DNA from: Methylopila turkensis
Lineage (GTDB): Bacteria; Pseudomonadota; Alphaproteobacteria; Rhizobiales; Methylopilaceae
Reading direction: 5' to 3'
Assembly (NCBI RefSeq): GCF_027922325.1
Contig: NZ_BSFL01000003.1
Span: 248,001 to 312,000, forward strand
DNA length: 64,000 nucleotides
The notes under the pieces were generated by a model. That model saw nothing but the letters and a program-made list of their open reading frames with translations, searched no databases and had not been told where the DNA came from. A program made the position numbers and the translations under genes. The first letter of the stretch is position 1. The number at the start of each line of letters is the position of its first letter. This document shows positions 48,523 through 57,181 of the stretch, one piece after another.

Positions 48523-50412
48523 TCAGCCTTCGCCGCCGCCGACGACCTGCGCCACGGCGCCGGCGTTGATCTCGGCGCCGAGATCGTTGCGCAGGCGGCG
48601 CACGAACGAGGTGACGAGATCGGCGCCGAGCCCTTGCGCGATGCGGTCGGCCTGGCCGCTTAGATCCGGCGCGTTGGGATCGAACGGCCGGGTGTTCTCG
48701 GCGGTGACCCTGAACACGAGCCGCGCGCCCTGCTCGTTGGGGGCGGTCTTGCCGAAGCCGTCGACCGGGGTCGCAAACACGGCGGTCGCCTGTTCGGCGG
48801 TGATGTCGGGAGCCCCGCCGGAGCGGGTCGTCTCGCTCTGGTCGACCTCGAGCTTCTGCGCCTGAGCCACCTGCTCGAGCGTGCGGCCGCCCTTCAGCTC
48901 CGCGATGATCGCGTCGGCGCGCGTGGCGAGCCGCTTGCGGGCCTCCTCCTCGCGCCAGCGCGCCTCGGCGGTCGCCCTGGCCTCCTCGAAGTTGCGGTCG
49001 TGGGCAGGCGCGATCTCGCGCACCTCGTACCAGACATAAGCGTCGCCGGCCGTGACCGCCTCGTTCTCCGCGCCGACCTGCGCGGCGAAGGCGGCTTCCG
49101 CCACCTTGGAGATCTCGGGAACGTCGGTGACCGGATTGCCGGCCTTGTCGGCGCCCTGGGCGTCGATCTCGATCGTGCGGACCTTCAGACCTTGCGCCTT
49201 GGCGATCTCGTCGAGCGTCTGGCCGCCGAGCCGGGCTTCGTCGATCTTGTCGTGAAGACCGCGCAGTTCGGAGCGCGCCTGCTGGTCCGCGATCACCTTG
49301 CGGATTTCCCCGCGCACGTCCTCGAAGCGACGGGCCTGCTCCTGCTGGACGCCGGTGACGCGCAGCAAGACGGTCGAGAAAGACCCTTCGACCGGCTCGC
49401 TCACCGTGTTGGGCGCGAGCGCGAAGGCGGCGTCCGCGATCTTCTTGTCGAACATCTCGGCCTTGGTCAGGTTGCCGAGGAAAGCGTCGGTGGGGGCAAG
49501 CTTGCGGGCGATCATCTCTTGCTCGAACAGGCCGCCGCCCTTGATGCGGTCGGATGCGGCTTTGGCCTCATCGAGCGACGGGTAGGTGATCTGCTCGATC
49601 GAGCGCTTCTCGGGTGTGACGTATGTCGGCTTGTTCTGGTCGAAGTAGGCTCGGAGGTCCTGCTCGCTCACCTGCTTGGTCGCGGCGATGGCGGCGGGGT
49701 CGAGCGTGAGGATCGCGAGCTTGCGGTACTCCGGCGCGGCGAAGCTGCCCTTGCGCTCCTCGAAGAAGGCCTTCAGCGCCTGCTCGGACGGCGCCGGCAC
49801 GGCCGAGGGCGCCTCGGGCGCAAGCGTGAGATAGGAAATGGTGCGGCTCTCGGAACTGAAGGCGTGCAGCGCCTCGCGCATCGCGGCGGGGGCGACGACC
49901 GCGCCGGTGAGCGCGTCGGTGAGCTGGCGGCGGGCGGTGAAGGCGCGCTGGAGCGCGACGTAGTCGCTTTCGCGCAGGCCGTTGCTGCGCAGGATCTCGT
50001 TGAAGCGGTTCCGGTCGAACCGGCCGTCGAGCCCTTTAAAGATTTCATCGTCGGCGATCTCGCGCGCGACCTCGTCGTCGGAGACGGTCAGCCCGAGCGC
50101 CTGCGCGCGCTGGTCGAGCGCCGCCTCGTTGATCAGGTTGCCGAGCACGCGGTCGCCGAAGCCCGCCATGCGAGCGATCTCGGGCGTGATCGGGCGCCGC
50201 GCCTGCTCGCTCACCCGCTGGATCTCGTTGCGGTAGGACTGCCGGAAGGTCTCGACCGAGATCTCGCGGTCGCCGACCTTGGCCGCGACGTTGGGAGAGC
50301 CGCCGCTGCGGAACACGTCCTCGATTCCCCACACCGCGAAGCTCAGCACCAGCGCGCCGAGGAAGATTTTGGCGAACCAGCCGGCGGCGCCTTTGCGGAG
50401 AAGCTGCAGCAT
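48523..50412 (-). CDS. ppiD: PpiD/SurA-like peptidyl-prolyl isomerase
   Basis: A 629-residue inner-membrane anchored chaperone. One N-terminal helix (WFAKIFLGALVLSFAVWGIE) is followed by a SurA-N-like domain (VGDREISVETFRQSYRNEIQ) and a parvulin-type region around 240-370 (KRSIEQITYPSLDEAKAAS, LGNLTKAEMF), then a second helical part. PpiD helps fold proteins leaving the Sec translocon. It diverges from tpiA and secG, a gene grouping common in alphaproteobacteria. Confidence 0.93.
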   Translation of the reverse strand: MLQLLRKGAAGWFAKIFLGALVLSFAVWGIEDVFRSGGSPNVAAKVGDREISVETFRQSYRNEIQRVSEQARRPITPEIARMAGFGDRVLGNLINEAALDQRAQALGLTVSDDEVAREIADDEIFKGLDGRFDRNRFNEILRSNGLRESDYVALQRAFTARRQLTDALTGAVVAPAAMREALHAFSSESRTISYLTLAPEAPSAVPAPSEQALKAFFEERKGSFAAPEYRKLAILTLDPAAIAATKQVSEQDLRAYFDQNKPTYVTPEKRSIEQITYPSLDEAKAASDRIKGGGLFEQEMIARKLAPTDAFLGNLTKAEMFDKKIADAAFALAPNTVSEPVEGSFSTVLLRVTGVQQEQARRFEDVRGEIRKVIADQQARSELRGLHDKIDEARLGGQTLDEIAKAQGLKVRTIEIDAQGADKAGNPVTDVPEISKVAEAAFAAQVGAENEAVTAGDAYVWYEVREIAPAHDRNFEEARATAEARWREEEARKRLATRADAIIAELKGGRTLEQVAQAQKLEVDQSETTRSGGAPDITAEQATAVFATPVDGFGKTAPNEQGARLVFRVTAENTRPFDPNAPDLSGQADRIAQGLGADLVTSFVRRLRNDLGAEINAGAVAQVVGGGEG

Positions 50413-50606
50413 TGCGGATCACATGTCGTTTCGTTCGAGGGACGGCGGCGCCTGACGCCGTCCGTCGGGGAGCGCGACCTTAAGCATCACCGACGGATGG
50501 CCGCAAATCGCAAGAGCGCGCGTGATTTGCAAGCGCGTCGCGTTTCGCTTAACCCGCGGAGCGAGAGAAGCGCCAGACTTTTCAGGACATGAGAGGACGC
50601 CGACGC

Positions 50607-51368
50607 ATGGCCGACGCCGCACGCAAGCCGCTGGTCGCAGGCAACTGGAAGATGAACGGCCTCGCGGCCTCCGCGCCGGAGTTCGTCCGCATCGTCGGCG
50701 GCCACGGCGCGCTGAAGGCCAAGGTCGACTTGATGGTGTTCCCGCCGGCGACGCTGCTGACCAGCTTCGCGACCGCGACGCGGGGCTCCAGCGTCCTCGT
50801 CGGCGCGCAGGACTGCCACGCCAAGCCTTCCGGCGCGCACACCGGCGACATCTCCGCGGAGATGATCGCCGACGTCGGCGGCCGGGCCGTGATCGTCGGC
50901 CATTCGGAGCGCCGCGCCGATCACGGCGAGACCGACGCCGTCGTCCGCGCCAAGGCGGAGGCAGCGCTGCGGGCGAAGCTCGTCGCGGTCGTCTGCGTGG
51001 GCGAAACCCGCGAGGAGCGCGACGCGGGCCGCGCGACCGACGTGGTCGGACGCCAGCTCGCCGGGTCGCTGCCGGACGCCGCAACGGCCGCGACCGTGGT
51101 CGTCGCGTACGAGCCGGTCTGGGCGATCGGGACGGGACTGACGCCCACGGTCGCCGACGTCGCTGAGATGCACGGCTTCATCCGCGCCGCGCTCACTGAC
51201 CGTTTCGGGGAGCAGGGGGCTGCGACGCGCGTGCTCTACGGCGGCTCGGTGAAGCCCGACAACGCCGCCGAGTTGCTGCGCGCCCAGGACGTCGACGGCG
51301 CTCTCGTCGGCGGCGCGAGCCTGAAGGCGGACGACTTCCTCGCGATCGCCCGCGCCGCGATCGCCTGA
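50607..51368 (+). CDS. tpiA: Triose-phosphate isomerase
   Basis: The 253-residue TIM barrel interconverts DHAP and glyceraldehyde 3-phosphate. Catalytic residues are in [10 protein letters not shown] (Lys), [14 protein letters not shown] (His) and [13 protein letters not shown] (Glu); [11 protein letters not shown] binds phosphate. [12 protein letters not shown] at 50607 is chosen over 50589 because AGAGGA lies at useful spacing. Confidence 0.97.
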   Translation: MADAARKPLVAGNWKMNGLAASAPEFVRIVGGHGALKAKVDLMVFPPATLLTSFATATRGSSVLVGAQDCHAKPSGAHTGDISAEMIADVGGRAVIVGHSERRADHGETDAVVRAKAEAALRAKLVAVVCVGETREERDAGRATDVVGRQLAGSLPDAATAATVVVAYEPVWAIGTGLTPTVADVAEMHGFIRAALTDRFGEQGAATRVLYGGSVKPDNAAELLRAQDVDGALVGGASLKADDFLAIARAAIA

Positions 51369-51493
51369 AGCCGTCGGGAACCCGGTCTCAACTTCGCCGT
51401 TTCGCCATGGTGGTAACGGCGGTGCGCGTGGTGTAAACAGCGCGCCAACTTTGTCCGGCCTCTCTTTTAATCCAAGACCGTATCGCGAGCGTC

Positions 51494-52174
51494 ATGCAGA
51501 CCGTTCTCATCGTCCTCCATCTGATGATCGTGCTGGCGCTCGTCGTGGTCGTGCTGCTCCAGAAGTCGGAGGGCGGCGCCCTCGGCATCGGCGGGGGTGG
51601 CGGTTTCATGGCCGGGCGCGGTCAGGCCAATCCGCTGACGCGTCTCACCGCCTACCTCGCCGCCGGCTTCTTCGCGACGAGCTTGGCGCTGACGATCGTC
51701 GCGGGCTACGGCGGCGGCTCGGTGCTCGATCGGCTTCAGCCGACTTCCTCGACGCTGAACCCGGCCAACGCGCCCGCCGGCGCCGCGGGTCCGCAGGCGC
51801 CGCTCGGCACGGGGCAGGGCGGCATTCTGCCGGCGCTGCGCAAGGCGACCGAGCAGCAGCAGGGCGGCGCCGGCGCGCCGCCGCAGCCGCAAGCTCCGAT
51901 CGGCGGAGCGCAGCCGCCGTCGCCCGAGGCGGCCCCGGCGGCGCCCACCGGCACCCCGCCCGGCACGCAGACCGACGGCGCCGTGACGCCGCAGTCGGCG
52001 GACCCCGCCCAGCAGGAGCAGGGCGCCGCGCCTGCGCTGAAGGAGGAGCCGCTGCAGGCGCCGGCGCAGGCGACATCGCCGGCCCAGGAGGGAACCGACG
52101 CGTCGTCGCCGCCCTCGCCGGCGACCCCGCCCGCCGCGACCGAGGAGCCTGCCAAGCCTCAGGGCCAGCAGTAA
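51494..52174 (+). CDS. secG: Preprotein translocase subunit SecG with long tail
   Basis: Residues 1-80 are SecG: two membrane helices joined by a glycine-rich loop (LLQKSEGGALGIGGGGGFM, then NPLTRLTAYLAAGFFATS). The remaining 145 residues are a Pro/Ala/Gln-rich low-complexity tail with no predicted fold. E. coli SecG is about 110 residues, so this is roughly twice as long. It is part of SecYEG and enhances protein translocation. A strong terminator follows. Confidence 0.93.
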   Translation: MQTVLIVLHLMIVLALVVVVLLQKSEGGALGIGGGGGFMAGRGQANPLTRLTAYLAAGFFATSLALTIVAGYGGGSVLDRLQPTSSTLNPANAPAGAAGPQAPLGTGQGGILPALRKATEQQQGGAGAPPQPQAPIGGAQPPSPEAAPAAPTGTPPGTQTDGAVTPQSADPAQQEQGAAPALKEEPLQAPAQATSPAQEGTDASSPPSPATPPAATEEPAKPQGQQ

Positions 52175-52203
52175 GCGAGGCCTTCCAAGCTTCGTAAGCG
52201 ATA

Positions 52204-52232
52204 AAAAAGCCGGCGCTCAGCGCCGGCTTTTT
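52204..52232. terminator. Intrinsic terminator after secG
   Basis: An A-tract with GCCGGCG (52204-52215) pairs with CGCCGGC and a T-tract (52221-52232) around a short loop. It can act on both strands and separates secG from the convergent BrnA-like gene. Confidence 0.9.
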
Positions 52233-52254
52233 CGTGTGCGGGGGCCGCAGAAGG

Positions 52255-52545
52255 TCAGCCGACGCCGTCGTCGTTAGCGCTCGACAGTTCGTCGACGGGG
52301 ATCGATTGCGGTTCGCCGAAACCGCCGTGGTTCTGGACGTAGTCGCGCAGGGCGGCGTTAATGCGGTCCTGCCAGCCGGCGCCGTCCTCCTGGAAGTAGA
52401 GCAGCACGTCCTGATCGAGCCGCAGCGTCACCTGCTCGCGGGCGCCTGGAATTGCGGAAGCTATCGGAGCGGGCGGGGCTACGGGCGCCTTCGGCTTGAA
52501 CGCGGCCTCCGCGGCGGCGCGGGGGTCGGACGGGCGGCGGGCCAT
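52255..52545 (-). CDS. BrnA/DUF4415-like antitoxin-type protein
   Basis: A 96-residue protein with a disordered Ala/Pro-rich first half and a C-terminal ribbon-helix-helix-like segment QVTLRLDQDVLLYFQEDG followed by GWQDRINAALRDYVQ, the pattern of the BrnA/DUF4415 family. BrnA proteins repress their own operon and neutralise BrnT toxins. No BrnT gene is visible on either side, so it is an orphan. CAGGAG six bases before the ATG at 52545 sets the start. Confidence 0.72.
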   Translation of the reverse strand: MARRPSDPRAAAEAAFKPKAPVAPPAPIASAIPGAREQVTLRLDQDVLLYFQEDGAGWQDRINAALRDYVQNHGGFGEPQSIPVDELSSANDDGVG

Positions 52546-52989
52546 GGCGGTCTCCTGGGTGTCGGAATCGGCGCCCGACGGGCGCGTGCGACGTTTCATT
52601 ATGTGGCGGCCTGGCCGTCGATTGCGAGCCGCATAACCGGCGGACGGCATGACAGCAGAACGACAGGCGCACGCGATCGTGTCCGAAGTCGGAGGCCGAA
52701 CCGCCGCTTCGGCCACGCAGTCCTCGTCAAAGGGATAATGGTCCGCGACAGCCTCCGGGGCTGACGAGCCGATCCATCGGACCTGCAAGGCGAATCCAGC
52801 CTTATCCGCGGCCGCGACAGCGGCGGGAGACGCTAGAAATTCCAGGTTCGTCGCCGCGGACTGCGCCCGCCCATTGCGAAGGATGGCTCTTTTGCGCGTG
52901 TGAGCGCTGCAAATTGCGCCGCGGCGCTCTCGCCGCCGGGCCGCGCCGCCGCTAGCCTTGGCTTCTTGTTCTGCATTGGAGGTCGCCTG
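52546..52989. other. 444-base interval without a convincing gene
   Basis: An open frame continues on the minus strand upstream of the BrnA-like gene, but it has no family signature and no RBS-linked start. Plus-strand frames are short. GGAGG at 52978-52982 is the RBS of the DoxX gene. I see no repeat, hairpin or RNA element that explains the rest. Confidence 0.5.
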
Positions 52990-53385
52990 ATGAACACCAC
53001 CGCCCTCGCCGCATGGACGCCGCGCGTTCTGAGCGTGCTGCGCATCATGGCCGCGCTGCTTTTCATTCAGCACGGCACGGTGAAGCTGCTCGGCTTTCCG
53101 GTGGCCTATTCGAACCCGCTGACCCCGCTCAGCCTGACGGCCGGCATTCTCGAACTGTTCGGCGGCGTGCTGCTTGCGATCGGCCTGTTCACGCGCCCGG
53201 TCGCCTTCATCCTGTCGGGCATGATGGCGGTCGCCTACTTCATCGCCCACGCCGGCAGCAGCTTCTATCCGATCGTCAACAAGGGCGAGCTCGCGATCCT
53301 GTTCAGCTTCGTGTTCCTGTACATCTTCTTCGCCGGTCCCGGACCGTGGAGCGTGGACGCGAAGCGCGGCGCGGGCGCGATCTGA
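52990..53385 (+). CDS. DoxX family membrane protein
   Basis: A 131-residue protein with four hydrophobic helices and DoxX family marks: LRIMAALLFIQHGTVKLLGF near residue 18, GILELFGGVLLAIGLFTRPV and MAVAYFIAHAGSSFYPIVNKGE. DoxX-like proteins include quinone-linked oxidoreductase subunits and oxidative-stress membrane proteins; the specific role is unknown. The ATG at 52990 has GGAGG upstream. A strong terminator follows. Confidence 0.87.
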   Translation: MNTTALAAWTPRVLSVLRIMAALLFIQHGTVKLLGFPVAYSNPLTPLSLTAGILELFGGVLLAIGLFTRPVAFILSGMMAVAYFIAHAGSSFYPIVNKGELAILFSFVFLYIFFAGPGPWSVDAKRGAGAI

Positions 53386-53393
53386 CCCAAGTA

Positions 53394-53421
53394 AAACGGC
53401 CGGCGTAAACGCCGGCCGTTT
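53394..53421. terminator. Bidirectional terminator between doxX-like and rhodanese-like genes
   Basis: AAACGGCCGGCG (53394-53405) pairs perfectly with CGCCGGCCGTTT (53410-53421) over loop TAAA between convergent genes. Confidence 0.85.
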
Positions 53422-53440
53422 CCGTTCAATGTCGGATGGT

Positions 53441-53986
53441 TCAGGCGAATCGCCGCTTCAATTGCGCGACGCGGCGCTTTACGCCGGAGAGGCTGTAGCG
53501 CCAGGCCGTACGGAGCGATGACCTTAGCGCGGGCAGGGCGCTTTCGGGGTGACCCGCGACGCGTCCGCCTGCGTCACGCCAGGCCTGCAGACCGCCGCGC
53601 ATGGCGCGGGCGTCGAGGCCCATAGCGCGAGCCTTCCGCGCGGCCGCGAGCGGCGAGGCGTTCGGGCCGCCGTAGAACACGATGGTCGCGCCCGGCTCGA
53701 ACAGTCGGACGTGCAGCGGGCTCGCCGGATCGATCAGCGCGGCGAATTCGCCCGGAGGGCAGTGCAGAGAGCCGCTGACCCAACCGGTGCGGTCGAGCAC
53801 CTCCCAGTCGCGCAGGTCGACGACCGCGCACCCCTGCTTGCGCTTGAGGGCGACCACGCTGCGCGCGTCGATCGCCACCGGCCGGCGCGAGCGGCGCGCC
53901 CGAGGCGTCTGGGAAGTGGAGCCGAAGCCGGCGGTGAAATTGAGCATGTCAGGGGCGGTGGGGGCGGTTGTCGAGGTCATGCGCAT
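53441..53986 (-). CDS. Rhodanese-like domain protein lacking the active-site cysteine
   Basis: A 181-residue single-domain rhodanese fold: a substrate-loop start CAVVDLRDWEVLDRTGWVSG, the short strand TIVFYGG and RAMGLDARAMRGGLQAW. The catalytic loop normally begins with Cys after the Y/F strand; here the position is Gly106 (FYGGPNAS), so sulfur transfer is not expected. It may be a binding or regulatory domain. The C-terminal tail is basic. ATG at 53980 is an alternative start. Confidence 0.8.
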   Translation of the reverse strand: MRMTSTTAPTAPDMLNFTAGFGSTSQTPRARRSRRPVAIDARSVVALKRKQGCAVVDLRDWEVLDRTGWVSGSLHCPPGEFAALIDPASPLHVRLFEPGATIVFYGGPNASPLAAARKARAMGLDARAMRGGLQAWRDAGGRVAGHPESALPALRSSLRTAWRYSLSGVKRRVAQLKRRFA

Positions 53987-54065
53987 CGTCCTCTCGGATC
54001 CGCGTTCTTCTTATGTGGTTAGAATGACCCAAGGGGTGGATGGTTCCAGCCCGACTATGGTTTTG

Positions 54066-54923
54066 CTAAAGTTGTCTGTAGTTTGGCGTCGCGATGTTAT
54101 CGATCAATCGGACCTCCTGGATGCGGGCGGCGACCAACAGGCGGCCGGGCCTTCCGGGTTCCGGTCGGCCCAAGGTCTCGGCGTCGCGGTGCTCCACATA
54201 GTCGATAGCAAACCCCGCCGCGGCGATGTCCGCTGCGGCCGCTGCGACCGCCGCCTCCGAAGGCAGCCCCTCGCCGATCGCGGCCGCCGCGCGCGTCAGC
54301 GCGGCGTAGAGCGCCGGCGCCCTGCTCCGGCTGTCGGCGTTGAGATAGACATTGCGCGACGACATTGCGAGGCCGTCCGGCTCGCGCACCGTCGGGCGCC
54401 CTTCGACGCTCACCGGCAGGCTAAGGTCGCGTGTCAGCCGGCGGATGACCGCGAGCTGCTGAAAATCCTTCTCGCCGAAATAGGCGACGTCCGGCAGACA
54501 CTGCGCGAACAGCTTGGTCACGACGGTCGCGACGCCCGCAAAAAAGTGTGGGCGCGCGTCGCTTTCCAGGCCGACCGCCGGGCCGCCGACGGTGACGGTG
54601 GTGGCGGCGCCTTCGGGATACATCTCCCCCGTCTCGGGCGCGAACACGAGATCGACGCCTGCCCCCGCCAGCTTGGCCAGGTCCCCGTCGAGGTCGCGCG
54701 GATAGGTGGCGAGATCCTCGGTCGGCGCGAACTGGGTCGGATTGACGAAGATCGAGACCACGACCCGATCCGCGCCGCCGCGCGCGGCCTCCACCAGCGA
54801 GAGGTGCCCGTCGTGCAGCGCGCCCATGGTCGGGACCATGCCGATGCGGGCGCCGTCGCGCCGCCACGCGGCGACGCGGGTCCGCAATTCGGCGACGGTC
54901 GTGACGACGTCCGGACGGGACAT
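54066..54923 (-). CDS. panC: Pantothenate synthetase
   Basis: The 285-residue enzyme joins pantoate and beta-alanine with ATP. Key blocks are GMVPTMGALHDGHLSLVEAA (HIGH-like), VVSIFVNPTQFAPTEDLATY, FGEKDFQQLAVIRRLTRDL and GLAMSSRNVYLN with the KMSK-like region. Length is typical. No panB is adjacent. Confidence 0.97.
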   Translation of the reverse strand: MSRPDVVTTVAELRTRVAAWRRDGARIGMVPTMGALHDGHLSLVEAARGGADRVVVSIFVNPTQFAPTEDLATYPRDLDGDLAKLAGAGVDLVFAPETGEMYPEGAATTVTVGGPAVGLESDARPHFFAGVATVVTKLFAQCLPDVAYFGEKDFQQLAVIRRLTRDLSLPVSVEGRPTVREPDGLAMSSRNVYLNADSRSRAPALYAALTRAAAAIGEGLPSEAAVAAAAADIAAAGFAIDYVEHRDAETLGRPEPGRPGRLLVAARIQEVRLIDNIATPNYRQL

Positions 54924-55039
54924 GCTCGGCTCCAGGCTGCCGCGGCCGACAGGCCGCTTTGGGCCGAGCGGATTATCAGGATAGGAAGCCTGACGCCACG
55001 CGACATCCGCGGGGCGGACCCGCGGCGTCGGAGTGGGCG

Positions 55040-55567
55040 ATGATCTGGATCCTGCTTGGCGCGATGGCGGTGGCGGCCTTCCTGGCCGTCGGTCGCATCG
55101 TGATCCGGACCGATCCGCGCCGGCTGCTGCGCGCGGCGAGCTTCGCGTCGAGCGCCGCGTGGGCGGTCGGGCTCGCGCTCACCCTGTCCGGCAAACCGGT
55201 ATTCGGTCTGACGCTGCTCGGGCTCGGCGCGATGGGGCTCGGGCTCGCGGCGCTGCCGAAGGCGTCAGGCGGACGGGGGCCGTCCGAAGGTCACCGACGC
55301 GGCCCGTCGTCCGGTCGGGGTCCAGACGTCGAGGGTGATGCGCACCGGCGGCAGGGCCGGGGCGGCGGGATGTCCGGTCCGGGCGTAATGACGGAACAGG
55401 AAGCGTATCAGGTCCTTGGCCTGGAGCCGGGGGCGAGCGCGGAACAGATCGTCCGTGCGCATCGGACGCTGATGAAGAAACTCCATCCCGACCATGGGGG
55501 GACGACGGCGCTCGCCGCCCGCGTCAACGCCGCCCGGGATCTTCTGATGCGGCCGAGCCATCGCTGA
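55040..55567 (+). CDS. Membrane-anchored J-domain protein
   Basis: A 175-residue protein. Two hydrophobic helices lie in the first 75 residues, then a Gly/Arg-rich linker and a C-terminal J-domain (MTEQEAYQVLGLEPGASAEQ, LMKKLHPDHGGTTALAARVN) holding the HPD tripeptide that activates DnaK. The layout resembles TIM14/DjlA-like membrane co-chaperones, with the J-domain at the extreme C-terminus. ATG at 55040 (GGAGTG upstream) is preferred to 54959. Confidence 0.82.
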   Translation: MIWILLGAMAVAAFLAVGRIVIRTDPRRLLRAASFASSAAWAVGLALTLSGKPVFGLTLLGLGAMGLGLAALPKASGGRGPSEGHRRGPSSGRGPDVEGDAHRRQGRGGGMSGPGVMTEQEAYQVLGLEPGASAEQIVRAHRTLMKKLHPDHGGTTALAARVNAARDLLMRPSHR

Positions 55568-55579
55568 CCCTCCCTGGCG

Positions 55580-57181
55580 TCAGTTCTTGATCGCGAAGCA
55601 GCTCATGGAGCTGCGCTTCAGCGCCTTGCACGCGGCGTCGGCCGAGCGCTCGTTCAGGCCGGCGAAGCGCGCGCGGTAGAAGGTCGTGTCGCCCTTCGCG
55701 TAGACCTCGGTGTAAGGCTCCGCTGCGGCGAGGGCGCGGCCGGCCTTGGACTTGGCGTCCGAGAGCAGCGCCTGGGCCGCATCGGCCGCGGTGGTGGCGC
55801 CGATCTGGATCATCCAGCCCTTGCGGACCGGCTGACGCTCGGCGACCGGAGCGACGCTGGGCGCGCCCTCGATGTCGGCGGGCTCTTCGCGCGGAGGCTG
55901 CGCGGCGTAGGCGGCGACGGTGGACGGCTTGTCGACGGCGACGCTCCCGGTGGTCGCGGGCGCGCCGACGACCCAGCGCATCGGTTGCGGGGTGCGGGTC
56001 GGGCCGGTCGAGGCGATCACGGGCTCGACGTCCGCCGCAAGGGCGCGCGGGGCCGAAGGCGTGACGGCCGCCGCCTGGGCGACGCGCACGGGGGCGGGAG
56101 CCGGGGCGGGAAGCGGCACGGGGTCCGTCGCCGCGGCGACGCGGGCTTCGGCGGGAGCCAGCGCGGGGGCGGGCGTCGGGAGCGGAATCGGAGCCGCGGC
56201 GACCACCGCCGGCCGGGCGCGGACAGGCGAGCGCTCCTCGACCTCGGCGACCAGCGGCGCGACGCGCGAGCCGGTCGAGGCCTTCGGCAGATTGAGCGCG
56301 ATAAGCTCGCGCATGTGGGCGTCGCGCGCGGCGCCGGTGCGGCCGCCCATGACGACCGCGACGATGCTGCGGCCGTTGCTCTTCACGGAGGTCAGCAGGT
56401 TGAACCCGGACGCGTTGGTGTAGCCGGTCTTGATGCCGTCGACGCCTTCGACCCGGCCGAGAAGCCGGTTGTGGTTCGGCATGGTGCGGCCGGCGAAGTT
56501 GAACGACCGGGTGCCGAAATAGCCGTAATAGCGCGGGAAGCGGTCCTGGACTGCGCGGCCGAGCACCACGAGATCGCGTGCGGTGGTGACGTGCGCCGGG
56601 TTCGGCAGGCCGGAAGCGTTGCGGTAGACCGTGTCGGTCATGCCGAGCGCGCGCGCCTTGCGCGTCATGCGGTCGGCGAAGGCGAGCACGGAGCCTTCGA
56701 GATTTTCGCCGACGGCGCAGGCGACGTCGTTCGCGGACTTGGTGACGAGCGCGCGGATGGCGTCGTCGACGCGCAGGGACTGGCCCGGACGCATCCCGAG
56801 CTTGGACGGCGCCTCGGCGGCGCAGTGGGCGCTCATGGTGAGGCGGGTGTCGAGCCGGACGCGCCCGCGCTCGAGATCCTCGAACATGAGATAGACGGTC
56901 ATGACCTTGGTGACCGAGGCCGGGAAGCGCCGGGCGTCCGCGTTGCGCTCGAACAGCACCTTGCCGGTCTTGGCGTCGACCACGAGCGCGGCGTAGGTCG
57001 GCCCGCCCGTGAACGGCGTGGCCCGGGCGGCGATCGCGGGCCGCTTGGACTTCACGACCTTCCGCTTCGACCTCGCCTCGGCGTCGCCGACGCTTGCGGC
57101 GAAGGCTCCGAAGACGACGCCCGCCGCCAGAACGCAGGAGAGGGCGCGCCCGCCCCATTTCGTTACGCAACTCGCAGTCAT
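55580..57181 (-). CDS. D-alanyl-D-alanine carboxypeptidase with C-terminal SPOR domain
   Basis: A 533-residue exported penicillin-binding protein of the DacA/DacF type. The catalytic motifs are SVTKVMTVYL (SxxK), KSANDVACAV (SxN) and DGIKTGYTNASGFN (KTG). It trims the terminal D-Ala of peptidoglycan stem peptides. After a long Pro/Ala/Val-rich linker (about 310-440) comes a SPOR domain (WMIQIGATTAADAAQALL), which binds denuded glycan at the septum. The signal peptide starts at 57181; upstream frame to 57346 is unconserved. Confidence 0.92.
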   Translation of the reverse strand: MTASCVTKWGGRALSCVLAAGVVFGAFAASVGDAEARSKRKVVKSKRPAIAARATPFTGGPTYAALVVDAKTGKVLFERNADARRFPASVTKVMTVYLMFEDLERGRVRLDTRLTMSAHCAAEAPSKLGMRPGQSLRVDDAIRALVTKSANDVACAVGENLEGSVLAFADRMTRKARALGMTDTVYRNASGLPNPAHVTTARDLVVLGRAVQDRFPRYYGYFGTRSFNFAGRTMPNHNRLLGRVEGVDGIKTGYTNASGFNLLTSVKSNGRSIVAVVMGGRTGAARDAHMRELIALNLPKASTGSRVAPLVAEVEERSPVRARPAVVAAAPIPLPTPAPALAPAEARVAAATDPVPLPAPAPAPVRVAQAAAVTPSAPRALAADVEPVIASTGPTRTPQPMRWVVGAPATTGSVAVDKPSTVAAYAAQPPREEPADIEGAPSVAPVAERQPVRKGWMIQIGATTAADAAQALLSDAKSKAGRALAAAEPYTEVYAKGDTTFYRARFAGLNERSADAACKALKRSSMSCFAIKN

